Shown: positions 21,859 through 28,713 of the stretch, piece after piece
Position numbering within the stretch: the first letter of the stretch is position 1
Layout of the letters: each line of letters starts with the position of its first letter
Source of the DNA: CAIPVR01 sp049316905
Lineage (GTDB): Bacteria; Actinomycetota; Acidimicrobiia; Acidimicrobiales; Microtrichaceae
Length of the DNA: 28,713 nt
Assembly: GCA_049316905.1 (NCBI GenBank)
Contig: JBMOJH010000040.1
Coordinates: forward strand, 1 to 28,713
Reading direction: 5' to 3'
The notes under the pieces: model-generated
What the model saw: the letters and a program-made list of their open reading frames with translations, nothing else
What the model was told of the DNA's origin: nothing
Databases searched by the model: none
Translations under genes and position numbers: made by a program

Positions 21859-22697
21859 GCTACCCGCCCGACGAGCACCTGCTCCGCGACCTGCCGTTCG
21901 AGATGGAGCAGGTCGACGAGTTGCGCGCCCGGGCCCACCTCGTGCTCGACCCCCGCACCCTGCTCGACGGCGCGCCCGATCCCGGCCCGCTCATGACCGC
22001 GGTGGACGTGCTCGCAGGTTCCCTCGTCGGCCGGGTGGTGGCGCCCGACTGGATGGCCACCGCGGAGTTGGCCCTGCACCTCGGTGACGACCTGCCGGTC
22101 GTCGGTGAGCTGGTGCTGGACGCCGCGGTCATCCGTGACGGCCGCACCACGGTCGTGCTCGACGCCCGCCTCCGTTCCGGGACCGAGGGCCCGGCGCTCG
22201 GCGAGGTGATGCTCACGTTCGTCCGGCTGCCGCGTCGCGACGGCAACCTCGACCTCTCGCACTTCCCGGTCAGCTACGGCACCCGGACCGGGTTCGGGTC
22301 GGCGGGCACGGGTCGGTCCGGGCCGTTCGGCCAGGTTCTCGGCATCACCGCCGGGGAGCCCACCGCCGGAGGATGCCGGCTCGAGGTCGACGACTACGTG
22401 CGGAACTCGTTCGGCGCGGTGAACGGCGGGGTGGTGGCCACCCTGGCCCAGCGCAGCGGCCGGGCCCTGGCCGCCGCCCTCACGGGCGGCCCGGTCCGGA
22501 CCACCGACGTGGTGGTGCACTACCTGACCCAGGGCCGGTTCGGGCCCCTCGTGGCGCGGGCCGAACCGGTCCGGTCCGGCCCCGACGAGGTGCTGGCGCG
22601 GGTGGAGGTGCACGACACGGGTCGGCCCACCGATCGGGACCCGTCCCCCGTGGTGGTGGCCCACGTCCGGTCGGTCGCGGCGCCGGAGCTGCCCTGA
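21855..22697 (+). CDS. Double-hotdog acyl-CoA thioesterase-like protein
   Basis: A 280-residue protein that reads as two hotdog domains. The first (about 40-125) has PGPLMTAVDVLAGSLVGRVV and PDWMATAELALHL. The second (about 160-275) carries the PaaI-like motif RNSFGAVNGGVVATLAQ, where Asn185 and the Gly pair define the active-site helix, followed by TTDVVVHYLTQGR. Expected activity is hydrolysis of an acyl-CoA thioester in the cytoplasm. Start GTG 21855 overlaps the asparaginase stop, so translation is coupled. A perfect 7-bp hairpin begins five bases after the stop. No link between asparaginase and thioesterase function is evident beyond co-transcription; the acyl chain preference is unknown. 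Confidence 0.85.
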   Translation: MSYPPDEHLLRDLPFEMEQVDELRARAHLVLDPRTLLDGAPDPGPLMTAVDVLAGSLVGRVVAPDWMATAELALHLGDDLPVVGELVLDAAVIRDGRTTVVLDARLRSGTEGPALGEVMLTFVRLPRRDGNLDLSHFPVSYGTRTGFGSAGTGRSGPFGQVLGITAGEPTAGGCRLEVDDYVRNSFGAVNGGVVATLAQRSGRALAAALTGGPVRTTDVVVHYLTQGRFGPLVARAEPVRSGPDEVLARVEVHDTGRPTDRDPSPVVVAHVRSVAAPELP

Positions 22698-22701
22698 GAG
22701 T

Positions 22702-22718
22702 TCACCCCGTCGGGGTGA
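22702..22718. terminator. Hairpin after the asparaginase-thioesterase operon
   Basis: TCACCCC, loop GTC, GGGGTGA: a perfect 7-bp stem starting five bases after the thioesterase stop. No U-run follows. Confidence 0.5.
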
Positions 22719-22739
22719 CGCCCCGGTCGTGGGGACCGT

Positions 22740-22745
22740 TAGGGT
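22740..22745 (+). promoter_or_regulatory. -10 box for the DUF1269-like gene
   Basis: TAGGGT lies 39 bases before ATG 22785, so this transcript would have a short leader of about 30 bases. Unlike its leaderless neighbours the gene also has a Shine-Dalgarno-like GAAGGGAA just upstream of its ATG. Confidence 0.42.
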
Positions 22746-22784
22746 CAACGGGTCAGTCAGCCCCCACCTCACGAAGGGAAGTCC

Positions 22785-23285
22785 ATGAGCGATCTGATCG
22801 CCATCAAGTACGACGACACCACCACGGCCCTCTCCGCCCTCGACACCGCGGAGGAGCTGGCGCAGGAGCTGATCATCCAGCCCGACGCCATGGCCGCGAT
22901 CATCCGTGACGAGAACGGCAAGTTCCGCACGATCACGAACCAGCACGCCGTCGGCGCCGGTGCGACCTGGGGCATGTTCTGGGGCCTGCTGTTCGGCATC
23001 CTCTTCTTCGTGCCGATCTTCGGCCTGGCCCTCGGTGCGGCGTTCGGTGCGCTCGGCGGCAAGCTCGCCAAGGACTCGATCGACAAGGACTTCCAGGACC
23101 GGGTCCGCGAGGCCCTCACCCCGGGCACCTCGGCGCTCTTCCTGATCGTCGAGAAGATGACCGGCGACAAGGCCCTCGAGGCCCTCGGCAAGTTCGGCGG
23201 CACCGTCATCAAGACCTCGCTGTCGGAGGAGGCCGAGGCCGAGATCCAGGCCCACCTGCACGGCGCGGGCGACGCCACCGCCTGA
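22785..23285 (+). CDS. DUF1269-like membrane protein
   Basis: A 166-residue protein resembling the DUF1269 (TM1812-like) family. An N-terminal ferredoxin-like half (MSDLIAIKYDDTTTALSALD, then DAMAAIIRDENGKFR) is followed by a long glycine-rich hydrophobic segment at about 56-92. That segment is FWGLLFGILFFVPIFGLALG plus a glycine-zipper AAFGALGGKLA. A soluble C-terminal half (DKDFQDRVREALTPGTSALFLIVE) is followed by a Glu-rich tail. Members are often stress-linked and of unknown function; the glycine zipper could give one or two membrane passes. It has its own promoter, a ribosome-binding site and a very strong terminator cluster downstream, so it is probably an independently and perhaps highly expressed single-gene unit. 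That expression level is inference. Confidence 0.88.
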   Translation: MSDLIAIKYDDTTTALSALDTAEELAQELIIQPDAMAAIIRDENGKFRTITNQHAVGAGATWGMFWGLLFGILFFVPIFGLALGAAFGALGGKLAKDSIDKDFQDRVREALTPGTSALFLIVEKMTGDKALEALGKFGGTVIKTSLSEEAEAEIQAHLHGAGDATA

Positions 23286-23294
23286 TCCCCTCCC

Positions 23295-23384
23295 GGCGCC
23301 CCGGCGCCGTTCACGGAACGGTCCACGGGCCGGTACCCCCCCGGGGGTGCCGGCCCGTGGCGCGTCCGGGCTTGACCCGGGACG
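23295..23384 (+). terminator. Cluster of four hairpins after the DUF1269-like gene
   Basis: In order: GGCGCC-CC-GGCGCC (23295-23308), GTTC/GAAC extended by one C-G pair (23308-23320), a near-perfect 17-bp stem with one G-U pair (23323-23360, left arm starting CCACGGGCCGG), and CGTCCGGG/CCCGGGACG with one bulge (23363-23384). None has a U-tract. The long stem is the strongest hairpin in the window and should block read-through into the next gene. Confidence 0.65.
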
Positions 23385-23406
23385 CTCAGCGGCGTTCGCT
23401 GGGCGG

Positions 23407-24348
23407 GTGAACGACCAACCCGGCAACGGTCCCGCGGCCGACGGCAGGGTGGTCATCACCCTCCAGGGGAACTCCCAGCGCCTCGACGGCGGCGCCATGT
23501 TCGGCAACGCCCCGCGCCCGATGTGGGAGCGGTGGATCGCCCCCGACCGCCGGAACCGGATCCCCCTGGCCACCCGGTGCCTGCTCGTGCGCGAGCCCGA
23601 CGGTCGCAACGTGCTGCTCGAGGCCGGCGTCGGCGCGTTCTTCGAACCCTTCGACCGGGAGCGCTACGGCGTGGTGGAGGACCGCCACGTGCTGCTGGAC
23701 CGGCTCGCCGAGGTGGGGCTCGCTCCGTCGGACGTGCACGTCGTGGTGCTGTCGCACCTCCACTTCGACCACGCGGGAGGGGTGCTGGCGCCGTGGTCGC
23801 CCGACGACGGGCTGTCGCTGGTGTTCCCCGAGGCCCGCTACGTGGTGTCGCGAGCGGCCTGGCAGCGGGCGTTGGAGCCCACCCCGCGGGACCGGGCATC
23901 GTTCGTGCCCGGGTTGTGCGAGCTCCTGGTGGGCACCGGCCGCCTCGAACTGGTCGACGGCGACCGTTCGGAGACCCTCGGCGACGGCTACCGGTTCCAC
24001 CACTCCGACGGCCACACGCCCGGACTGCTCATGACGGAGGTGGACACCCCGGCCGGACCGCTCGTGTACGCGAGCGACCTCGTGCCCGGGGTGCCGTGGG
24101 TGCACCTGCCGATCACGATGGGCTACGACCGGTTCCCGGAACTGGTCGTGGAGGAGAAGACCCGCCTGATCGCGGACTGGGCCGCCCGCGGTGTCCGCCC
24201 GGTCTTCGTCCACGACCCCCTGGTGGCCCTCGCCACGCTCACCCGCGACGAACGGGGCCGGTGGGGCGTGGTGGACCCGGTGGCCGACCCGGTCGCCGGG
24301 CGGCCGGGGCCCGGCCGCGGCCGCGGTCAGGCCAGGGAGATGCGGTAG
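23407..24348 (+). CDS. Metallo-beta-lactamase-fold hydrolase
   Basis: A 313-residue MBL-fold metallohydrolase. The zinc motif HLHFDHAGG holds His117, His119, Asp121 and His122. His203 in SDGHTPGLL, Asp224 in YASDLVPG and His269 in VFVHDP complete the two-metal site. The N-terminal LDGGAMFGNAPRPMWERWI and LATRCLLVREPDGRNVLLEAG match the lactonase-like or alkylsulfatase-unrelated 'MBL fold' group common in bacteria, with no signal peptide. Start GTG 23407 follows the hairpin cluster. The tail (GRPGPGRGRGQAREMR) is low complexity and overlaps the convergent glycosidase gene by 22 bases, so its end may be a recent run-on. The substrate is unknown. Confidence 0.9.
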   Translation: MNDQPGNGPAADGRVVITLQGNSQRLDGGAMFGNAPRPMWERWIAPDRRNRIPLATRCLLVREPDGRNVLLEAGVGAFFEPFDRERYGVVEDRHVLLDRLAEVGLAPSDVHVVVLSHLHFDHAGGVLAPWSPDDGLSLVFPEARYVVSRAAWQRALEPTPRDRASFVPGLCELLVGTGRLELVDGDRSETLGDGYRFHHSDGHTPGLLMTEVDTPAGPLVYASDLVPGVPWVHLPITMGYDRFPELVVEEKTRLIADWAARGVRPVFVHDPLVALATLTRDERGRWGVVDPVADPVAGRPGPGRGRGQAREMR

Positions 24349-25850
24349 TCGCCCGACACCCGGACGAACACGCGCCACCCACCCGGGACGGAGCGGGTCG
24401 TCACGTCCGCGATGCCCGAGCCGGTCACGGTCGGCGGCGACGCCGAGGTGGACGGGAACCACAGGTCCGCGGTGCTGGTCGCCGGCGTACGCCCGGCCAC
24501 CGTCAGCGGGCCCGGACCGCACGGGTGCGCCTCGAGCGCGGTCAGCCGGCCCGGCACGGCCCGCGGTGACGGGCGGGTGGCGCACGCCTGCGGCGACCGG
24601 GCGTCCGCACAGCCGGGCAGACGGGCCTGCACCTCCTCCTCGCTGAGGGGGTAGGTGGTGTTGTGCGGATCGCCGCACGCCTGCTCCCACTGCCACCAGG
24701 TGTCGCCCGCGTAGCGGAGCCCGTCCACGAGCCGGTGCACCCGGGTGGTCCACGCGGTGTTGAAGGCCGGATCGCGGTAGGCGCCGTACTCACCGAGGAA
24801 CACCGGGGCCCGGTACCCCGTCCCCGCGGTCCCGTACCCGTTGAGCGACAGGTCGAGGAAGCCGGCGATGTCGTCGAACGACTCGGCGTAGGTGTGCGGC
24901 GCGAACACCAGGTTCGGGTCATCGGAGAAGTCGAACGGGATCAGCGGGAAGCCGCCGAACAGCGGCTCGAAGAACACCGGGTGCGTGGGTGCGCCGGGCG
25001 CGTGGTCGGCCTCGGCCCGGCGGATCGAGCGGATCGCGAGGTCGTACGCGCGGGCCAGTCCGCCGACCGCGAGCTCCACGTCGCCGGCGCCGGGTTCGTT
25101 GAGCAGGTCGAAGCCGGCCACGCCCGGGTTCCCCGCGAACTGCGACGCGATGAAGTACCAGAGGTCCGCGTAGGCGCCCATGACGCCGTCGTGGTCGCGG
25201 TAGAAGTTGTCCCAGGCCCGCTGCACCGCGGGGCTGTTCTCCCGCTTGCCATCGGGGGAGCAGGTCTCGACCCCGTCGGTGACGGTGGCCCACTCGGGCG
25301 CCCCGTCCCAACCGCGGGTGCGCTGCCAGCCCGGCGGGCAGGTGTGGTCGATCGGCGAGTACACGAACTTGCCCCACGCGTCCTGGTGGAGGTCGACCAG
25401 CACGTAGATGCCGCGCCGGTTGGCCTCGGCCACGGCGTCGGCGACGCGCTGCGCGTACGCGAGGTCGTAGGTGCCCCGGGTCGGCTCCCATGCCGACCAG
25501 CTGGTGACCAGACGGACCACCGAGAAGCCGAGGGCCTCCGCGTCGTCCCAGTCCGCCTCGTCGAGCGTGGCGACCGTGGGCAGCCGCGGGTCGGTCACGA
25601 AGTAGTCGCCGAGCTGGTTGAAGTTGGCGCCGCGCAGCGTGACCTGGCGGCCCGCGCCGTCGACCAGCACGCCGTCGGTGCCCCGGGTGGCGGTGAGCGG
25701 CAGCAGCTCGGTGGAGGTGCCCGGGTCCCGGGTCGGTGGGCCGGCCGGCGCGGTGGTGCAGGCCGAGGTGAACAGACCCAGTGCCAGCAGTGCCACCGAT
25801 GCCGCGAGGAACCCCCGGCATCGGGGCCGATCGCCCCCGCTCCGACGCAT
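24327..25850 (-). CDS. Secreted GH5-type glycosidase lipoprotein, endoglycoceramidase-like
   Basis: A 507-residue exported glycoside hydrolase. A signal peptide (FLAASVALLALGLF) ends at lipobox TSAC with Cys31, predicting membrane anchoring. The GH5 barrel begins at VTLRGANFNQLGDYF; VRLVTSWSAWEPTRGTYDLA and GIYVLVDLHQDAWGKF are typical of the endoglycoceramidase/glycosylceramidase branch. The acid/base is Glu252 in FDLLNEPG and the nucleophile Glu354 in FLGEYGAY. A short C-terminal beta domain (about 430-507) follows. Expected substrates are glycolipids or beta-glucans; the glycolipid guess is inference from motif similarity. The start is ATG 25850 (alternative GTG 25868); the frame to 26690 is spurious. 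It is divergent from the alpha/beta hydrolase. Confidence 0.88.
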   Translation of the reverse strand: MRRSGGDRPRCRGFLAASVALLALGLFTSACTTAPAGPPTRDPGTSTELLPLTATRGTDGVLVDGAGRQVTLRGANFNQLGDYFVTDPRLPTVATLDEADWDDAEALGFSVVRLVTSWSAWEPTRGTYDLAYAQRVADAVAEANRRGIYVLVDLHQDAWGKFVYSPIDHTCPPGWQRTRGWDGAPEWATVTDGVETCSPDGKRENSPAVQRAWDNFYRDHDGVMGAYADLWYFIASQFAGNPGVAGFDLLNEPGAGDVELAVGGLARAYDLAIRSIRRAEADHAPGAPTHPVFFEPLFGGFPLIPFDFSDDPNLVFAPHTYAESFDDIAGFLDLSLNGYGTAGTGYRAPVFLGEYGAYRDPAFNTAWTTRVHRLVDGLRYAGDTWWQWEQACGDPHNTTYPLSEEEVQARLPGCADARSPQACATRPSPRAVPGRLTALEAHPCGPGPLTVAGRTPATSTADLWFPSTSASPPTVTGSGIADVTTRSVPGGWRVFVRVSGDYRISLA

Positions 25851-25922
25851 CGGTGAAGCGTGGCACACGTCACCGGACGCGGCCAGCACGGGACGGGCCC
25901 GTGGCCGTGCGATGCTGCGCGG

Positions 25923-26894
25923 GTGGACGTGACCCTGCCCGCCGGCCCACCGATCGAACCTCCTCCCGCCCCCGTCGGGTACCGGGAGCTCGGGGTGGTG
26001 GCCGAGGACGGGCGTGACGTGGCGGTGTCGTGCTGGTACCCGGCCCGGACCGCCGAGGGTCCGGCGGTCCGTTACCCGGTCGTGCCGGGCGTGGGTCTGA
26101 CCGCGGCGGCGGTCGCGGACGCCGCCCCGGCGGCGGGCCGGTTCCCGACGGTCGTGTTCTCCCACGGCCGCACCGGGACCCGCCGTTCCTACGTGATGCT
26201 GCTCGAGGCCCTCGCCGCCCGGGGCACCGTGGTGCTCGCGCCCGACCACGTGGGCGACCGCCTCGAGGACTGGCTCGGCGGCACCCAGGTGGACGACCAC
26301 ACCAACGGCCGGCGCCGCGTGGCCGACGTCGCGGCCGTGCTCGACGCCGTGCCGCTGGTCGAGGGAACGGGCGGTGGCGTCGTCGTGGCGGGGCACTCCT
26401 ACGGGGGCTGGACCGCGCTCGCGACCGCGGCGCGGGAACCGGCGTCGGTGGCAGGAGTGGTGGGGCTGCAGCCGCTGGTGCGGGGCCTGTCCGCGGAGCG
26501 GCTGGGCCGGGTCCGCGTGCCGGTGCTGCTGGTCGGCGCCGCGGCCGACACGACCACCCCGCCGGCGCTCGACTCCCTCGTTGGGTTCGAGGGCCTCGTC
26601 CACGCACCCACCCGTCATGTCGAGGTGACGGGCAACGGCCACCAGGCGTGCAGCGACGTGGGGCTCTACGCGGACCTGGCCGGCGCACACGCGGACGTGC
26701 TGCCCCCCGGGCTCGGGGATCTGCTCGAGGGCATGGCGGCCCAGGTCACGGGTCGGTCCGGCGACGACTGGCGACCGGTGGTGGCCGACCAGCTCGGACT
26801 GCTCGCCGCGTTCGTGGCGGGGGTGGCCGCGGGCGGGGTGCCGCCCCGGCCCGCGGAGGGTGCCGACCGGACGATCCTCGAGCGACCGGGTTGA
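25923..26894 (+). CDS. Alpha/beta hydrolase, dienelactone hydrolase/PAF-acetylhydrolase-like
   Basis: A 323-residue hydrolase. The oxyanion region is VVFSHGRTGTRRSY (81-85 HGRTG), the nucleophile Ser159 in AGHSYGGWTA, the acid Asp209 in GAAADTTTPP and the base His240 in GNGHQACSD. The N-terminal strand GVVAEDGRDVAVSCWYPA and the long helical cap after the His are typical of the PAF-acetylhydrolase or 'dienelactone hydrolase' group. No signal peptide is seen, so it is likely cytoplasmic. Start GTG 25923 lies 6 bases after GATGCT, a weak -10; the gap to the divergent glycosidase start is 72 bases, so both promoters share it. It may act on products released by the neighbouring secreted glycosidase, but that is speculation. 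Confidence 0.88.
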   Translation: MDVTLPAGPPIEPPPAPVGYRELGVVAEDGRDVAVSCWYPARTAEGPAVRYPVVPGVGLTAAAVADAAPAAGRFPTVVFSHGRTGTRRSYVMLLEALAARGTVVLAPDHVGDRLEDWLGGTQVDDHTNGRRRVADVAAVLDAVPLVEGTGGGVVVAGHSYGGWTALATAAREPASVAGVVGLQPLVRGLSAERLGRVRVPVLLVGAAADTTTPPALDSLVGFEGLVHAPTRHVEVTGNGHQACSDVGLYADLAGAHADVLPPGLGDLLEGMAAQVTGRSGDDWRPVVADQLGLLAAFVAGVAAGGVPPRPAEGADRTILERPG

Positions 26895-26935
26895 ACCGCC
26901 CCGCGTGACCGGTGGCCCGCCGCGGCCCGGGCCGG

Positions 26936-26941
26936 TACGGT
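26936..26941 (+). promoter_or_regulatory. -10 box before the TIM-barrel lipoprotein gene
   Basis: TACGGT lies 9 bases before ATG 26951 with no ribosome-binding site. The spacing is slightly longer than at the other leaderless candidates. Confidence 0.35.
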
Positions 26942-26950
26942 CCTGCGCCC

Positions 26951-28306
26951 ATGGGCGGTGATGCGGGGGCGATCCGGTCCGGGCGTCGACGACGGGGTCC
27001 GGCGGCGGTGGTCATGGCGGCGCTGCTCGTCGCGGCGACCCTGGTGGCGGGCTGTGCCCAGCCCCCGCCCGATTGCGGCGGATTCCGGCCGGCGCGGCTG
27101 CCCGGCTTCGTGTTCGGCTCCGCCGCGACCGACGTGAACACCGACGCGATGTCGGCCGCGGCGGCGATCGGGTACCGGTGGGTGCGGGTGCCGATCCGGT
27201 GGAACCACCTCCGACCCACCGTGACCGCCCTGCCGCGGCTCACCCGGGCGGAGCTCGCCGCGCACCCCGAGCTCGTCGACGAGTTCGCCCGCACCGCGGA
27301 CTGGTCGCTGCCCGACCGGGTCCTCAGCCGGGCCGGTGAGCTCGGCCTCCGCGTGATCGGTTTCGTCGGCGCGTCGTCGCCGCCGTCGCTCGACGGCGTG
27401 GAACTCGACCCCGCCACGATCGGCGTGGAGTCATACCTCGCCTCCCAGGAGCTCGTGACCCGGGCGATCGTCCGGCGCTACGGCCCGCAGCGCGTGGGCG
27501 CGCCGGCCGGCGTGGCCACCATCCGCGTGTGGCAGACGGAGAACGAGCTCAACATCGCGCCGGCCGCGACGCTCATCGGCTGGCGCCGGCCGGGCGGGTT
27601 CGACGGGTTCCTGTCGTCGCCGTGGTCCGACTTCGGCTTCCAGACGGCGCTGCTCGAAGGACTCCGACGCGGTGTGGTCACCGAGGCCCCCGACGCCGTG
27701 ACCGTCGTCAACATCAACACCGACATGGCTGACGCGTTCAACACGCTCTTCGGCCGACCCGGATGGGAGGAGGCGGTCACCCGCTGGCGGACGCTGGCCG
27801 ACGTGATCGCGCTCGACACCTACCCGAACTACTTCCTGCCCGGCCCGGTGGACGGCGGGATCGTGGGCCGCCGGGCGGCCCGCATCGTCGAACTGGCCTG
27901 CCCGGACCAGCAGGTGATGGTGATGGAGACCGGCTACCCCAACGGGCCGGTGGGTCGGGGCTACTCGGCCGAGGCCCAGGCGGAGTTCCTGGCGGAGGCG
28001 TGGGACTCGTCCCGTGCGGCGGGTGTGAGCGGGTTCATGCCGTTCGGGATCGTCGACGGCGGCGACGACGAACCGGCGTTCACGCCGCGCGACCTCGCCA
28101 ACCTCGACACGCTGGGTCAGGGTCTGCGCGCAGGCGACCTCGGCACCCTGGCGTCGCTGTTCCTCGGCGACCCCGACTGGGTGTCCACCCGCATGCCCGG
28201 GCTCACCCAGCTGGTGGAGGGCAACTGGGGCGTGGTGCGCCCGGACGGCACCCCGTTGCCGGCGTACGAGGTGATCCGCCGGATCGCGGCCGAGACCGGT
28301 CCGTGA
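26951..28306 (+). CDS. Glycoside-hydrolase-like TIM-barrel lipoprotein
   Basis: A 451-residue exported lipoprotein: basic N-terminus, hydrophobic VVMAALLVAATLVAGC with Cys35, then a barrel. It looks like a clan GH-A enzyme. The strand-4-like segment TIRVWQTENELNIAP has the Asn198-Glu199 pair expected of an acid/base. VMVMETGYPNGP supplies Glu326, positioned like a nucleophile. VIALDTYPNYFLPG and GYRWVRVPIRWNHLRP fit barrel strands. I cannot assign a GH family; GH39, GH53 or an unclassified group are all possible. ATG 26951 is preferred because of the -10 box and because the signal peptide begins soon after. It lies 56 bases downstream of the alpha/beta hydrolase gene, on the same strand. The substrate is unknown. 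Confidence 0.82.
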   Translation: MGGDAGAIRSGRRRRGPAAVVMAALLVAATLVAGCAQPPPDCGGFRPARLPGFVFGSAATDVNTDAMSAAAAIGYRWVRVPIRWNHLRPTVTALPRLTRAELAAHPELVDEFARTADWSLPDRVLSRAGELGLRVIGFVGASSPPSLDGVELDPATIGVESYLASQELVTRAIVRRYGPQRVGAPAGVATIRVWQTENELNIAPAATLIGWRRPGGFDGFLSSPWSDFGFQTALLEGLRRGVVTEAPDAVTVVNINTDMADAFNTLFGRPGWEEAVTRWRTLADVIALDTYPNYFLPGPVDGGIVGRRAARIVELACPDQQVMVMETGYPNGPVGRGYSAEAQAEFLAEAWDSSRAAGVSGFMPFGIVDGGDDEPAFTPRDLANLDTLGQGLRAGDLGTLASLFLGDPDWVSTRMPGLTQLVEGNWGVVRPDGTPLPAYEVIRRIAAETGP

Positions 28307-28356
28307 GCGATCGGGGCCGTTCCGAACTCCGCCACGGGCCACCGACACGCGGGATG

Positions 28357-28386
28357 GTGACCGTGCACTGGATCCTCCCGTAGGGT
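28357..28386 (+). promoter_or_regulatory. Promoter of the small lipoprotein gene, leaderless
   Basis: GTGACC (28357-28362, four of six matches to TTGACA) and TAGGGT (28381-28386) are separated by 18 bases. ATG 28394 follows 7 bases after the -10, so the transcript would be leaderless. This is the best two-part promoter among the coding genes here. Confidence 0.5.
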
Positions 28387-28393
28387 CCACGCC

Positions 28394-28687
28394 ATGCGGA
28401 GGGTCCTCGCCGTGCTCCTGCTCGCCCTCTTCGCCCTGTCCGGTTGCGGCGCGGTCGGCGGTGAGTCGTCGCAGACGTCGGCGCCCGCCGAGAAGGAGGA
28501 CGTCGACGTCGTCCGGCTGTTGGCGGTGCCAGTGGGACTGGCGCTGGCCATCGGCGTGGTGGGCGGGGGTGTGTGGCTCGGTTTCCACATGGACAGGATG
28601 GGCGAGGTCTACCGCATCCGTCGTGAGTACCGCCGCGACGTCAGACGGATGAAGCGCCGTGCCCGGCGGGAGGGCCGGAGCGGTTGA
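28394..28687 (+). CDS. Small lipoprotein with internal membrane helix and basic tail
   Basis: A 97-residue protein that I do not recognise. It starts MRRVLAVLLLALFALSGCG, a short signal peptide with an ideal lipobox LSGC (Cys18). A Ser/Thr/Glu-rich stretch (ESSQTSAPAEKEDVDVV) is followed by a second hydrophobic helix at about 41-66 (LLAVPVGLALAIGVVGGGVW). The C-terminus is strongly basic (about 70-97, with RRDVRRMKRRARREGRSG) and likely helical. If the lipobox is processed, the Ser-rich segment is extracellular and the basic tail cytoplasmic, where it could touch RNA, DNA or acidic lipids. Third-position GC and a good leaderless promoter support expression. The window ends 26 bases after the stop, so its neighbours are unseen. 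Confidence 0.78.
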   Translation: MRRVLAVLLLALFALSGCGAVGGESSQTSAPAEKEDVDVVRLLAVPVGLALAIGVVGGGVWLGFHMDRMGEVYRIRREYRRDVRRMKRRARREGRSG

Positions 28688-28713
28688 GGCGTCCCGCCCC
28701 GCTCGGCCACGGC

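Noticed and set aside
25851..26690. A 787-residue glycosidase beginning at 26690
   Set aside because: The extra 280 residues are the antisense of the alpha/beta hydrolase gene; the signal peptide and lipobox begin just after ATG 25850.

Overview
This is a very GC-rich window, densely packed with coding sequence and carrying many GTG starts. Several gene families point to an actinobacterium: an acyl-CoA carboxylase epsilon subunit, a mycothiol-type DinB/maleylpyruvate-isomerase-fold protein, a LigC-type ATP-dependent ligase, and many apparently leaderless promoters. The family mix (LivHM/LivGF transporters, class III CoA-transferase, MeaA mutase, TAP-like lipoprotein hydrolase) would suit Acidimicrobiia or a related lineage, but that placement is inference. 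I see no tRNA, rRNA, IS element, CRISPR array, phage gene or sign of recent transfer. It reads as ordinary chromosome apart from one strongly structured intergenic region.

Layout. 0-1.2 kb: a stand-alone 5'-3' exonuclease and a DUF1905 protein. 1.2-6.4 kb (minus strand): a LOG-family nucleotide phosphoribohydrolase, an ATP-dependent DNA ligase, a Liv-type substrate-binding lipoprotein and a fused LivH-LivM permease. 6.5-8.3 kb: acyl-CoA carboxylase beta subunit with its small epsilon subunit. 8.3-12.1 kb: an alpha/beta hydrolase, divergent from a metallophosphoesterase, a metal-dependent DinB-fold protein and a class III CoA-transferase. 12.1-16.2 kb (minus): an ethylmalonyl-CoA mutase-like B12 enzyme, a threonine aldolase and a membrane protein with a degenerate GGDEF domain. 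16.2-16.6 kb: the only long gene-free stretch, holding what looks like a complete minus-strand non-coding RNA gene. 16.6-18.4 kb: a small membrane protein and the LivG/LivF ATPases. 18.4-20.8 kb (minus): a TAP-like secreted hydrolase and an AhpD-like protein. 20.9-24.3 kb: asparaginase, double-hotdog thioesterase, a DUF1269-like membrane protein and a metallo-beta-lactamase-fold hydrolase. 24.3-28.7 kb: secreted glycosidase-like lipoproteins, an alpha/beta hydrolase and a small lipoprotein.

How the genes work together. Two themes stand out. One is acyl-CoA and amino-acid carbon metabolism: Liv-type uptake, acyl-CoA carboxylase, CoA-transferase, MeaA, thioesterase, threonine aldolase and asparaginase. 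The transporter is split into two loci, with permease and binding protein about 12 kb from the ATPases. The other theme is an exported lipoprotein and hydrolase set at the right end.

The most notable non-coding observation is the putative ncRNA at 16265-16445 (minus). It has a promoter, a hairpin starting at the predicted +1, a 22-bp long-range helix and an intrinsic-terminator-like hairpin. Also notable are recurrent TANNNT boxes 6-9 nt before start codons, consistent with leaderless transcripts, and a LivHM permease whose conserved N-terminus has no ATG, GTG or TTG start.
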